A stretch of DNA of 64,000 nucleotides. Source: Pseudogemmobacter bohemicus (GTDB taxonomy: Bacteria > Pseudomonadota > Alphaproteobacteria > Rhodobacterales > Rhodobacteraceae). A program made the position numbers and the translations under genes. The stretch spans positions 896,417 to 960,416 of the forward strand of contig NZ_QNHG01000002.1 in assembly GCF_003290025.1 (NCBI RefSeq), given 5' to 3'. Under the pieces are notes generated by a model that saw nothing but the letters and a program-made list of their open reading frames with translations, did no database searches and was not told the DNA's origin. Positions 8,713 through 17,873 of this stretch are shown piece after piece. Each line of letters starts with the position of its first letter. Positions within the stretch are counted from its first letter, which is position 1.

Positions 8713-10515
8713 TCAGCTCAGGTGATGCGGCGCCTCAAGCCCCCAGACCGGCGTTTCGATTCCGGCATGCCGCGCTTTCAGCTGCAGCGAGAGATAGCGC
8801 GAGTAATGGCGCGACTGGTGCAGGTTGCCGCCATGGAACCAGAGGCCCTCTTGCATGGTGGGTTTCCACATATTGCGTTGCTCGCCCTCCCACGGCCCGG
8901 GATCTTTGGTGGTCTCAGACCCCAGACCCCAGCATTTCCCGACCTTATCCGCGACCTCCTGGCTGATCAGATCCGCAGCCCAGCCATTCATCGAGCCATA
9001 GCCGGTGGCGTAAACCACCAGATCGGCGGGCAGCTCAGAGCCGTCATCCAGCACCACGCCGGTCTCGGACAGATGACTGATCCCCTTGCCGGATTGCAGC
9101 TTGATCGAGCCATCAATGATCAGATCACAGGCGCCCACGTCGATGTAATAGCCCGAGCCACGGCGCAGATATTTCATAAACAGGCCCGACTCATCATCGC
9201 CGAAATCAAGCATGAAGCCGGCTTTCTCCAGAGCCGCGTAGAAGTCAGCGTCGCGGACCTTGATCTCGTCATATTGCGGCACATGGAAATCGGCCATGAT
9301 CTTATAGGGGACGGATGCGAAGATCATATCCGCCTTGTCATGGGTGATCCCGTTCGCCACCGCCTGTTCGGAATAAAGCCCGCCGAGGCAGACCTCCATC
9401 AGGCTGTCCGATTTGACGATATGGGTGGAAGAGCGCTGCACCATCGTCACATCCGCCCCGCCCTCCCAAAGCGCGGCACAGATGTCATGCGCCGAGTTGT
9501 TGGCACCGATCACCACGACCTTCTTGCCCTTATAGGCATCCGGACCGGGGTGCTGACTGGAATGCTGCTGCTCCCCCTTGAACACGTCCTGGCCTTTGAT
9601 CACCGGCACATTGGCCTTGCCGGACATGCCGGTCGCCATGACCAGCTGTTTCGGGCGGAGCGTGATGTCACGCCCGTCGCGATGGACCACGACCTCCCAT
9701 TCGCCCCTGGCCTCGTCATATTTCGCCGATTTCGCGGTGGTGGAGGACCAGTAATTCAGCTCCATCACCCTGGTATACATCTCCAGCCAGTCGCCGACCT
9801 TGTCCTTCGGCGCAAAGACCGGCCAGTTGTCGGGGAAGGGGATGTAAGGCAGGTGATCATACCAGACCGGGTCATGCAGGCAGAGCGATTTGTAGCGGTT
9901 GCGCCACTGATCGCCGGGGCGCGGATGTTTGTCGATCACGATGGTCGGAACGGAAAGCTGCCGCAGCCGCGCGCCAAGCGCGATGCCGCCCTGGCCGCCG
10001 CCGATCACCAGCACATAGGGTTGATCTTCAAAGCCAAGCCGCGCGGCCTCATCAAGCTGCTTTTCCTTCCAGGTCTTGCGGTTCGGGTCATGGCCGTGCT
10101 CGGCCCCCATCGGACGGCGCAGCTTCCTCGGCTCCTCATGGCCTTTCAACTCGTGGAGGGTGGTCAGAAGGGTCCAGATCTTGCCCTCTTTCATGCGGAT
10201 ATAGCCCTGACCCCGGCCCGTGGCGGTCTCGATATTCAGCCAGCCCTCGGTGACGCCACCGGCATCGGCAACCGCCTCGGCAGGGTCCAGCGCCAGGGCT
10301 TTCGGGGCGACTTTCGGCAGCTGCGCGCGGGCCATTTCGGCGATCTGCGCCCGGCCCTCACAGGTTTTCAGGTTCCAGGTAAAGGCCGCCAGGTCGCGCC
10401 AGAAGCCGGTTTCCAGGAACAGATCGGCCACCGCATCCGCGTCCTGCGCCACCAGCGCGCGTTCCAGATCGGCGACCAGCGCGGCAAGCGCGCCCTCTTT
10501 GGTGGTATCAAGCAT
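8713..10515 (-). CDS. flavin-containing / Baeyer-Villiger-type monooxygenase with N-terminal NTF2-like domain
   Basis: The start is the ATG at 10515, preceded by GGAGGAG; 600 residues. Residues ~1-130 look like a SnoaL/NTF2-like alpha+beta domain. The rest is a group B flavoprotein monooxygenase: a first dinucleotide fold with VIGGGQGG (about 165-172), a fingerprint-like FKGEQQHSSQH, a second NADP-type fold VIGANNSAHDI, and ATGYGS near the end. Such enzymes oxygenate ketones, sulfides or amines using FAD and NADPH. It is followed upstream (same strand) by an alcohol dehydrogenase and a divergent AcoR-like regulator, which suggests an alcohol-to-ketone-to-ester route. The substrate cannot be read from the sequence. 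Confidence 0.85.
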   Translation of the reverse strand: MLDTTKEGALAALVADLERALVAQDADAVADLFLETGFWRDLAAFTWNLKTCEGRAQIAEMARAQLPKVAPKALALDPAEAVADAGGVTEGWLNIETATGRGQGYIRMKEGKIWTLLTTLHELKGHEEPRKLRRPMGAEHGHDPNRKTWKEKQLDEAARLGFEDQPYVLVIGGGQGGIALGARLRQLSVPTIVIDKHPRPGDQWRNRYKSLCLHDPVWYDHLPYIPFPDNWPVFAPKDKVGDWLEMYTRVMELNYWSSTTAKSAKYDEARGEWEVVVHRDGRDITLRPKQLVMATGMSGKANVPVIKGQDVFKGEQQHSSQHPGPDAYKGKKVVVIGANNSAHDICAALWEGGADVTMVQRSSTHIVKSDSLMEVCLGGLYSEQAVANGITHDKADMIFASVPYKIMADFHVPQYDEIKVRDADFYAALEKAGFMLDFGDDESGLFMKYLRRGSGYYIDVGACDLIIDGSIKLQSGKGISHLSETGVVLDDGSELPADLVVYATGYGSMNGWAADLISQEVADKVGKCWGLGSETTKDPGPWEGEQRNMWKPTMQEGLWFHGGNLHQSRHYSRYLSLQLKARHAGIETPVWGLEAPHHLS

Positions 10516-10586
10516 GGTTTCTCCTCCCATGTGGTTATGAAACGCACCGGCCGGGGCCTCCCAACCCCGGGGCGGTGCGGGTTGGA

Positions 10587-11657
10587 TCAGGTCAGATCAA
10601 TCAGGATCTTCAGCTGAGTGCCGGCCGGGTCGAGCAGCACGTCGAACCCCTCCGCTACCGCCTCATCGAGGCGGATCTTCTTCGTCACCACCTTTGAGGC
10701 AGGGATGGCGCCGGAGGCGATCAGGTCGATCACGCGCGGCCAGAGATGGGTCGGATAGGCCCAGGAGCCGCGCAGATCCACATCCTTGAAAGTGACATTG
10801 TGCCAGTTCAGCCCCGAATTCCCCGGATGCAGGCCGACCTGGACGATGGTGCCCTGTTTGCGCACAGCATCGAGGCAGCTTTGCAGGGCTTTCTCATTTC
10901 CCACGCATTCCAGCGCCACATCAACACCGACACCGCCCTCGGTTGCGGCACGGATCACCGCGCCGATATCATCGCGCCTCGGGTTCAGCGCGATCACGCC
11001 CGGCAGGATCTTTTTCGCCAGCTCCAGCCGGGTGTCGTTCAGGTCTGACAGGAACAGCTTCGTTGCACCAAAGGCCAGCGCCGTCAGCGCGGTCAGGATG
11101 CCGATCGGCCCGGCACCGGTGATCAGCACCGCATTCCCGGCCGTGACCTGGCCCCGGTCGCAGGCATAGACCGCAACGGCAGTGGGCTCGACCAGCGCCG
11201 CCTCTTCGTCGCTCATCGTGTCCGGGATCTTCACCACGTTGTAATCGTTGAGCAGCGCGCCCTCGGCCATGCCACCCGAGATCCAGCTGAGCCCTGCCAG
11301 CGCCAGGTTCTCGCTGAGGTGAAACAGCCCGCGATCCGCGAAATAATCGCCCGAGCGCGGCATAATCAGCGGCTGCACCGAGACGCGGTCGCCCACCGCG
11401 ATATGGGTGACACCGGCGCCCACCGCCGTCACCACGCCGCCGAATTCATGGCCCAGCACCTGCGGGCCGGAACTGCCGGTGAACGGATGCGGCGCGGTCG
11501 GGATAAAGATCGGGCCGTAGGCATATTCATGCAGATCGGTGCCGCAGATGCCGACAAAGCGGTTGGAAATTGCCACCTGGCCCGGGCCTGGCGCGGGAAT
11601 CGCCGCAATATCCTCGACTCGCAGGTCTTTGGCGGCGTGGAAGCGCAGAGCTTTCAT
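10587..11657 (-). CDS. medium-chain alcohol dehydrogenase, butanediol dehydrogenase-like
   Basis: A 356-residue MDR-family enzyme. Catalytic zinc residues are visible: C38 in GICGTDLHE, H70-E71 in GHEFGG, and the Glu in LVEPTAVAVYA. The cofactor fold has VLITGAGPIGI. It most resembles (R,R)-2,3-butanediol/sorbitol-type dehydrogenases. The loop that normally holds four structural-zinc cysteines has none (it reads PRSGDYFADRGLF), so the structural zinc is probably absent. The start has a strong GAGGAGGAG site. It is likely co-transcribed with the flavin monooxygenase 72 bases downstream, and divergent from the AcoR-like regulator. Confidence 0.85.
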   Translation of the reverse strand: MKALRFHAAKDLRVEDIAAIPAPGPGQVAISNRFVGICGTDLHEYAYGPIFIPTAPHPFTGSSGPQVLGHEFGGVVTAVGAGVTHIAVGDRVSVQPLIMPRSGDYFADRGLFHLSENLALAGLSWISGGMAEGALLNDYNVVKIPDTMSDEEAALVEPTAVAVYACDRGQVTAGNAVLITGAGPIGILTALTALAFGATKLFLSDLNDTRLELAKKILPGVIALNPRRDDIGAVIRAATEGGVGVDVALECVGNEKALQSCLDAVRKQGTIVQVGLHPGNSGLNWHNVTFKDVDLRGSWAYPTHLWPRVIDLIASGAIPASKVVTKKIRLDEAVAEGFDVLLDPAGTQLKILIDLT

Positions 11658-11779
11658 ACTGTCTCCTCCTCGAAACTGTCACCATGCTGTCCGGGCCACA
11701 GGCAAAGCGAAAACGCGAAAACTGCGTTGAGCGATTTCAACCACTTGGGCCTGCGACCTGTGGCAGGGGCTGCGCCATG

Positions 11780-11799
11780 TGTTGCATCCTGGTGCAACA
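11780..11799. promoter_or_regulatory. inverted repeat TGTTGCA-N6-TGCAACA between dehydrogenase and AcoR-like regulator
   Basis: Perfect 7-base arms with a 6-base spacer lie in the divergent intergenic region, 123 bases upstream of the dehydrogenase start and 143 before the regulator start. Position and symmetry fit an operator for the Fis-type HTH of the adjacent regulator. Confidence 0.5.
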
Positions 11800-11941
11800 G
11801 GTTCGCCGCAGTGCAGCGCGATGCTGCGCCATGCAGACAGCCGGGTTCATCCCTGCGCCGATCTGTGCAAGGATCACCCCAGGGATCACGGGGGGACTGC
11901 GCTGCGGGAAACACCGTGGCGGGGGGCGCAGAGGAGGCCAT

Positions 11942-13801
11942 TTGCAAACCGATATCGACCATATCCGTGAGATCGAGGTGGTGTCGCATCAGGGCAGCGG
12001 CACCCGCGATCCGGTTGTGGTGCAAAGCTGGCTGCGCTGTCTGGAAAAGCACGGGCTGGACCCCGCGACCCGGGCCGAGGCCTATATCCTGCCGGATGCG
12101 GCGCTGCGCCGCCATCGCCAGCGGTCCGAGGATCTGATCCGCATCGCGCGCTCGGGGATCGACGATCTTTACAAGCTGGTGGCCGGGCAGAATTACGTTT
12201 TGCTTTTGTCGGATGATGCCGGGGTGACGGTCGAGTATCTGGGCGAGGAGGTGCAGAAGGAAGAGCTGCGCCGCTCGGGCCTCTGGCTGGGCGCGGAATG
12301 GTCCGAGGCGCGGGCCGGGACCTGCGCGCTTGGCGCCTGTATCGAGACGGGCGAGCCGCTGATCATCCATCAAAGCGACCATTTCGATGTGACGCATGGC
12401 GGGCTCTCCTGCACCGCTGCGCCGATCTATGACACCGAGGGCCGGCTGGCGGCGGTGCTGGATATCTCGCTTTTGTCGTCGCCGCTGGCACGGGCAAGCC
12501 AGTTTCTGGCGCTGAACCTGGTGCGCCAGACCGCGCGGCGGATCGAGATGGCGAATATCATGGCCGAAAGCCGCGAAGACTGGGTGCTGCGGCTGGCGGG
12601 CAGCCCGGATTTCCTGGACGTTGACCCCCAGGCGGCGATCAGGCTGGATCAGGCGGGCCGGGTGATCGGCATGACCAATGGCGCGGCGCGGCTGATGGCG
12701 CGCAGCCTTGGCCAGGACTGGCGGCGGGGCGAGGCGCTGATTGGCCGCTCGATCACCGATATGTTCAACCTGGAGCTTGGCGATCTTGAGGGGCTGACGC
12801 GGAGCCACGCCGCCCGCGACCGGCTCCTGGAAACCCGCGACGGCTACCGTCTGTTCGCCCATGCGATCGAGCCGCGCCGCAACAGTCCGGTTGCCGCGCC
12901 GGCGCTGGCACGACCACAGGTGATCCCGCCGGCCCTGCGGGAGCTGGCGGGGGATGATCCGGCGATGCGCCAGATTGCCGGGCGCGCCGCGCTGCTGGCG
13001 CCGGGGCGGCTGCCGATCCTGATCGAAGGCCCGGCGGGCAGCGGCAAATCCGGCCTGGCCCGGGCGATCCATGATGCAGCCCGGCGCGGCCCTTTCATCA
13101 CCCTCGCCTGTGACAGCATCGCCGAGGATGAGGCGGCCATCCTGTTCGGGCGCGGCGATCCGCGCAGCTACAGCCCCGGCCTGATCGACGCGGCCGAAGG
13201 CGGGACGCTGGTTCTCGACAATCCCGGCGCGTTGCCGCCGCGGCTGCAGGCCCGGCTGATGACCCTGATCACCGAGCGCAGCTTTCGCCCCGTCGCCGCG
13301 CTGCGCGAACGGGCCTCGACCGCGCGGGTGATCGTGACCCAGACCGATGCGACCGGGCTGCGCGAGGATCTGTTGCACCGGATCTCGGGAACAAGGCTAA
13401 GCCTGCCGCCTTTGCAGGCGCGCCAGGATCTGGTTGCGTTGGCCATGCGGATCTTTCAGCGCGCCTTTGGCGGGCCGGTGCTGTTTGACCGCGAGGCGGT
13501 GGCGGCCCTGACCGCCTGGTCCTGGCCCGGAAATCTGGGCGAGATGACTGTGTTGGCCGAGGCTCTGGCCGCCGGATGCGCGCCGAAACAGACCGGCACG
13601 ATCACGCTGGGCCTTGCGCAGTTGCCTGAGCAGTTTCTGTCCGGCACTGGTTCTGCGCCGGACAGTGCCGCGATGCTGGCGCATCTGCTGGGTGAAAGCG
13701 GCTGGAATGTCTCGGCTGTCGCGCGGGAGATGGGGGTCGACCGCAGCACCATCCACCGTCAGATCCGCCGCCACGGTCTGAACCGCAGCGGGAGCCTCTG
13801 A
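11942..13801 (+). CDS. AcoR-like Fis-family regulator lacking GAFTGA
   Basis: The start is proposed at a TTG at 11942 with GAGGAGG just upstream; homologues also begin near the D-H-I-R-E motif. The 619-residue protein has an N-terminal GAF sensor domain, then an AAA+ domain with Walker A GPAGSGKSGL and a Walker B-like GTLVLDNPGALP (Asn in place of the Glu), and a C-terminal Fis HTH (SAVAREMGVDRSTIHRQI). The segment that should contain GAFTGA is replaced by LFGRGDPRSYSPG, so contact with sigma-54 is unlikely; it may act with the housekeeping sigma as Rhodobacter NtrC does. It is divergent from the dehydrogenase/monooxygenase pair and probably controls it. Confidence 0.8.
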   Translation: MQTDIDHIREIEVVSHQGSGTRDPVVVQSWLRCLEKHGLDPATRAEAYILPDAALRRHRQRSEDLIRIARSGIDDLYKLVAGQNYVLLLSDDAGVTVEYLGEEVQKEELRRSGLWLGAEWSEARAGTCALGACIETGEPLIIHQSDHFDVTHGGLSCTAAPIYDTEGRLAAVLDISLLSSPLARASQFLALNLVRQTARRIEMANIMAESREDWVLRLAGSPDFLDVDPQAAIRLDQAGRVIGMTNGAARLMARSLGQDWRRGEALIGRSITDMFNLELGDLEGLTRSHAARDRLLETRDGYRLFAHAIEPRRNSPVAAPALARPQVIPPALRELAGDDPAMRQIAGRAALLAPGRLPILIEGPAGSGKSGLARAIHDAARRGPFITLACDSIAEDEAAILFGRGDPRSYSPGLIDAAEGGTLVLDNPGALPPRLQARLMTLITERSFRPVAALRERASTARVIVTQTDATGLREDLLHRISGTRLSLPPLQARQDLVALAMRIFQRAFGGPVLFDREAVAALTAWSWPGNLGEMTVLAEALAAGCAPKQTGTITLGLAQLPEQFLSGTGSAPDSAAMLAHLLGESGWNVSAVAREMGVDRSTIHRQIRRHGLNRSGSL

Positions 13802-13824
13802 CGCCCCTGGCGCCAGAGGCTCCC
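13790..13824 (+). terminator. hairpin terminator at the end of the AcoR-like gene
   Basis: GGGAGCCTCTG pairs perfectly with CAGAGGCTCCC over a 13-base loop. The hairpin overlaps the stop codon and a short T run follows eight bases later. Confidence 0.6.
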
Positions 13825-13833
13825 GCAGGGATT

Positions 13834-14278
13834 TTGCCAGCGATATGCGGACATATACGCGATAGGGCGCCCTGTTGCAGCGCGGTGATGCGCGACGCCA
13901 CCCGTCGGATCGGTGCCGTCTATGACGAGGCCCTGGCCCCGTTCGGCATCAATGTCGCGCAATATCCCCTGTTGCGCCGGATCGGGACGCTGCAGCCGGT
14001 CAGCTTTACCCGGCTGGGCCATGAGCGGGAGCTGGATCGCTCCACCGCCAGCCGCAATACCCGTGTGCCGAAAAAAGGCACATCTGGTGGCGATGGGCCG
14101 GGGCGAGGAGGATCAGCGTGAGGCGGTGGTGGGCCTGACCCCTCGGGGCGTCGCCGTCCCTGAGGCCGCACGCCCCGCCTGGGGGGCATGCCAGACGAGG
14201 ATCGAGGCGCGGATCGGCGCCGCCAGCCTGGATTTCTTTCCCAAAACCCTGAAGGAACTGCAATTTTTTGCCGCTTAG
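13834..14278 (+). pseudogene. MarR-family regulator, frameshifted
   Basis: The first frame encodes a MarR-type winged-helix start (ATRRIGAVYDEALAPFGI, then PLLRRIGTL and RELDRSTASRN). After an A6 run at 14071-14076 the match continues in another frame (KAHLVAMGRGEEDQRE, then GLTPRGVAV and a C-terminal helix) to 14278. The combined length of about 148 residues is normal for MarR. One base lost or gained in the A run explains the break. The homopolymer makes a sequencing error possible, but the next gene is clearly decayed, which favours true loss. It probably once regulated the adjacent reductase. Confidence 0.75.
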
Positions 14279-15304
14279 CCTGCATATCCCCATAAAAATC
14301 GCTGCCAGCGGCAAAACCCGGAAAGGAAAGACGAGGCACTGTCTCCCCTTTGGATCGACCGGCCGGAGCCTGTCGCAGATCGCCCCTGGCACCGGGGCAT
14401 TCGGCACCGGCTGGGGCCATAGAGCCAGCGCCGCTGACGCCGCCGCGATTTTGACGCCTATGCAGTGGGGGTGGCCATGTCATCGACACTGCCGCTATCT
14501 GCCAGTTCGGCAAGTCGGAAGAGATCCTCGGCACGCCGCTGGCCGGTCAGCGCGAGAATGTCCTGCGGGCCAGAAATTACACCAATGGCGCGCTGCCAGG
14601 CTGGTCACCGGCAACAGCCGCAAGGCGATGGTGGCCTCGTCTGAGGCCAGCCTGACGCGCCTCAGGAGCGACCGCGGGTGCACCATCCCGATGGCGTGAC
14701 CCGGTGGAAGAGATCCTGCGCGGGCTGGATGACCTCGCCCTTGCAGGCAAATCCTTTATGCGGGCCTGTCGAATTTCCCCGCCTGGCAGCTGTCGCGGGC
14801 GGTGACGCTGGCCGAGGTGACCCGCAGCCTGCTGATCGCTGCCGCGCAATTCGAACACAGCCTGGTGCGTCGTGAGGCCAGGGCCGATCTTTTCTCCACG
14901 GCCCGCGCCCTGAGGCTGGGCATTGCCACCTGGTCGCCGTTGGGGGATGGGGTGCGACCGGCAAAGACCGGTGCGGCGAAACGGGTCGGGTCGAGGCCAT
15001 GGGCGGCCCGGTCTTTCAGCCTGAAAACAGCCCGCAGCGCGGCCTGGTGATTGACACAGTGATGGAGATCGCCGCCGATCCTGGTGCGAGCCCCGATCAG
15101 GCGGCCCTCGCCTGGGCTGGCAGCCATGGTGCGCTGCCGATGATCGGGACGCGCAGCCTGATGCAGCTTAGCCCCAATACCGGAGCGCTTGTGCTGGAGC
15201 TGACGCCGGCCCTGATCGTCCGTCTCGATGAGGTCAGTGGCAGTCCGATCACACCGGCGCGGCAGGCGGCGGAGCCCCGGAAAGCCGCTGCGCCAGGGCT
15301 CTGA
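14268..15304 (+). pseudogene. aldo/keto reductase, multiply frameshifted
   Basis: Pieces of one aldo/keto reductase are spread over all three forward frames in the right order: an N-terminal LPFGSTGRSLSQIAPGTG, then a VIDTAA-like segment with GKSEEILGTPLAGQRENVL, then GNSRKAMVASSEASLTRL, VTLAEVTRSLLIAAAQFEHS, LGIATWSPLGDG, and a C-terminal FQPENSPQRGLVIDTVMEIA with GASPDQAALAWAGSHGALP. At least four frame changes and in-frame stops separate them. The catalytic Tyr position reads Cys (AAICQFG) and the Lys segment is altered, so this is real decay rather than one error. Confidence 0.8.
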
Positions 15305-15355
15305 CCCCGGCGGCCGCAAAATCCGGCAGTTTCAGAGGCCGGAGAGAGAATTTCT

Positions 15356-15392
15356 GATCCGGCATGCCTTCACGAAACAGCCATGCCGGATC
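15356..15392. promoter_or_regulatory. inverted repeat GATCCGGCATG-N15-CATGCCGGATC upstream of the monooxygenase/ABC operon
   Basis: Perfect 11-base arms lie 80-117 bases before the start of the luciferase-like gene. It could be a repressor operator or a leader hairpin. No T tract follows, so a terminator is less likely. Confidence 0.45.
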
Positions 15393-15472
15393 GGCGCGAT
15401 CTTTAGACGACCCGTTTTATAGACATTAACCCCGCCGAAAGAGAGAGTCGTCCCGATCCTGGAGACGATCCG

Positions 15473-16873
15473 ATGAGCCGGCGCCTGCGCTTTAATGCCT
15501 TTGAAATGAACTGCGTGGCGCATCAGTCGCCCGGGCTCTGGACATTTCCGGGCGACCGCGCGCGGCAATACAAGGATATCGGCTACTGGACCGATCTGGC
15601 TTTGATCCTCGAAGAGGGGCGTTTTGACGGTATCTTCATCGCCGATGTGATCGGCAGCTATGATGTCTATGGCGGCTCCAACGGGGCCGCCTTGCGTGAG
15701 GCGGCGCAGGTCCCGGTCAATGATCCGCTGCAGCTGGCTGTGCCGATCTCGATGGTTACCGAACATCTGGGGATCGGCATCACCGCCTCGACAAGCTACG
15801 AGCATCCTTACCTTTTCGCCCGCCGTCTCAGCACCGCCGATCACCTGACCAAAGGGCGGATCGGCTGGAACATCGTCACATCCTATCTCGAGAGCGGGGC
15901 ACGGAATACCGGCATCCCGCTCAGGCCCCATGATGACCGCTATGAGGTCGCGGCGGAATATCTTGAGGTGATCGGCAAGCTGCTGGAGGGCAGCTGGGAA
16001 GAGGATGCCGTGCTGGCCGACCCGGCGCGGAGGATTTACGCCGATCCGGCAAAGGTGCATCCGATCCGGCATAAGGGCCGCTGTTTCGATGTGCCGGGGC
16101 CGCATCTGTGCGAGCCCTCGCCGCAGCGCAGCCCGGTCCTTTATCAGGCGGGCGCCAGCCGGGCTGGTATCGGCTTTGCGGCAAAGCATGCCGAATGCGT
16201 CTTTGTGTCGACCCCCACGCAAGCGGCGCTGGCCCGCTATATCACCGCGCTGAGCGAGGCGGCAGCGGCCCAGGGCCGGCAGCGCCACGATTTCCTCGTC
16301 TATGCGCTGGCCACGGTCATCGTCGAAGAGACCGATGCAAAGGCGCAGGCTTTGTACCAGCACTGCCTTGACCATGTCTCGACCGAGGGCGCGCTGGTGC
16401 TGCTTTCGGGCTGGACAGGTGCCGATCTGTCGGCTTACGCGCCGGGGGATCCGCTGGCAAAGATCCGGGCGGAGTCCGGCCTGTCGATGCTGGAGCGCTT
16501 TGCCGATCAGCGTGACTGGAGCCTTGCCGATCTGGCCCGCTGGGCCGGGATCGGCGGTGCAGGGCCGGTGATCGTCGGCGGGCCGGAAACCGTGGCCGAT
16601 CAGCTTGAGGCCTGGCAGGAGACGACCGGGGTGGACGGGTTCAATCTTGCCCGCGTCACCGCGCATCAGACCTTTGCCAATGTCACCGGCTATCTTGTCC
16701 CCGAACTGCAAAGACGCGGCATCTATCCGCGCGATTATGCCCCCGGAACCCTGCGCCAGAAGCTTTTTGGCCAGGGCGACCGGCTGCGCGCATCGCATCC
16801 GGCGGCCCGTTTTCGCCATCCGGCGGCCATGGCGGAGGCGCCCGGGCCGCATCTCGTTCCCCCCTTTTCCTGA
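15473..16873 (+). CDS. LLM-class FMN-dependent monooxygenase (NtaA/SnaA/DszA family)
   Basis: A 466-residue bacterial-luciferase-fold enzyme of the NtaA/SnaA/SoxA/DszA subgroup, recognised by FNAFEMNCVAHQSPGLW, GRFDGIFIADV, YDVYGG, QVPVNDPL, GITASTSYEHPY and KGRIGWNIVTSYL. These two-component enzymes use FMNH2 from a separate reductase to oxygenate organosulfur or aminopolycarboxylate substrates. The start has a GGAG site. It heads an operon with a CUT2-type importer and a DszC/SfnB-like enzyme. No flavin reductase is in this operon; one is present at 46812-47348. Confidence 0.88.
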   Translation: MSRRLRFNAFEMNCVAHQSPGLWTFPGDRARQYKDIGYWTDLALILEEGRFDGIFIADVIGSYDVYGGSNGAALREAAQVPVNDPLQLAVPISMVTEHLGIGITASTSYEHPYLFARRLSTADHLTKGRIGWNIVTSYLESGARNTGIPLRPHDDRYEVAAEYLEVIGKLLEGSWEEDAVLADPARRIYADPAKVHPIRHKGRCFDVPGPHLCEPSPQRSPVLYQAGASRAGIGFAAKHAECVFVSTPTQAALARYITALSEAAAAQGRQRHDFLVYALATVIVEETDAKAQALYQHCLDHVSTEGALVLLSGWTGADLSAYAPGDPLAKIRAESGLSMLERFADQRDWSLADLARWAGIGGAGPVIVGGPETVADQLEAWQETTGVDGFNLARVTAHQTFANVTGYLVPELQRRGIYPRDYAPGTLRQKLFGQGDRLRASHPAARFRHPAAMAEAPGPHLVPPFS

Positions 16874-16894
16874 CCTCTCATCCCGGAGCCTTCG

Positions 16895-17866
16895 ATGACC
16901 CCCACTTCCATCCGCAGCGCGCTTGTGGCGCTTGTCGCGAGTACCGCCCTGACCGGCGCGGCACTGGCCGATGATGCAAAGCCGCTGGCCGGCAAGACCA
17001 TCGGCATCACCACCATCCGCGCCGACAACCAGGCCGACCGATTGTTCTATCAAAGCGCCATCGCCGAGGTCGAAGCGCTTGGTGGTACCGTGATCGGGCT
17101 GGATGCGCAATCGAATGACCAGACCCAGATCGCCCATATCCAGACGCTGATCGCGCAGAAACCGGATGCGGTGATCGAGATCCTCGGCAATCTTGAGGTG
17201 CTGGAGCCCTGGCTTGCGAAAGTGACCGAGGCCGGCATTCCGCTTTTCACCATCGACACCACCTCGAAAGCGGCGGTGAATGTGGTGGCCTCGGACAATT
17301 ACGGGCTGGGGTCCGCGCTGGCGCTGCAACTGGTGAATGACATCGGCGCCAAAGGCAATGTGCTGGTCTTCAACGGCTTCTATTCGGTGCCGCCCTGCCG
17401 CATCCGCTATGACCAGTTCCGCTATGTTCTGAAAGATTTCCCCGAGATCACCGTGATCGAGCCGGAACTGCGAGACGTGATCCCGAACACCGCGCAGCGC
17501 GCTTATTCCGATGTGACGGATATGCTGACGAAATACCCCAATGAGGGCGATATCAGCGCCGTCTGGTCCTGCTGGGATGTGCCGCTGATCGGCGCCACAC
17601 AGGCGATCGACGCCTCGGGTCGCAAGGGGATTTATACCTATGGCGTCGATGGCAGTCCGGATTTCCTTGACCAGGTGGCCGATCCGGAAAGCGCCGGCGG
17701 CGCCGTCGTGGTGCAGCAGCTGGTCGAGATGGGCAAGGTCTCGGCCCGCAACGTCGCCGCCTATCTGAACGGCGAGACCGTGCCGCCGGTGACCTTTGTT
17801 CCCGGCATCATCGTCACCAAGAAGAATGCGGACGAGGTCATCCCGACCCTGCCGGCAACCGACTGA
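16895..17866 (+). CDS. ABC transporter substrate-binding protein, type 1 (CUT2/ribose-like)
   Basis: A 323-residue periplasmic binding protein with a clear signal peptide (hydrophobic ALVALVASTALTGAALA, cleavage near ALADD). The mature part follows the peripla_BP_4 pattern: GKTIGITTIRADNQ, repeated alpha/beta units with DAVIEILGN and LFTIDTTSKAAVNVVASDN, and a hinge region near YTYGVDGSPD. It starts 21 bases after the monooxygenase stop and is followed by the matching ATPase and two permeases. The ligand is unknown; the operon suggests it is, or leads to, the substrate of the flanking flavin monooxygenases rather than a sugar. Confidence 0.88.
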   Translation: MTPTSIRSALVALVASTALTGAALADDAKPLAGKTIGITTIRADNQADRLFYQSAIAEVEALGGTVIGLDAQSNDQTQIAHIQTLIAQKPDAVIEILGNLEVLEPWLAKVTEAGIPLFTIDTTSKAAVNVVASDNYGLGSALALQLVNDIGAKGNVLVFNGFYSVPPCRIRYDQFRYVLKDFPEITVIEPELRDVIPNTAQRAYSDVTDMLTKYPNEGDISAVWSCWDVPLIGATQAIDASGRKGIYTYGVDGSPDFLDQVADPESAGGAVVVQQLVEMGKVSARNVAAYLNGETVPPVTFVPGIIVTKKNADEVIPTLPATD

Positions 17867-17873
17867 GCGCGCC

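Noticed and set aside
8126-8966. Open frames in the gap between the sheath operon and the flavin monooxygenase
   Set aside because: No ribosome site, no recognisable family and poor codon pattern on either strand.
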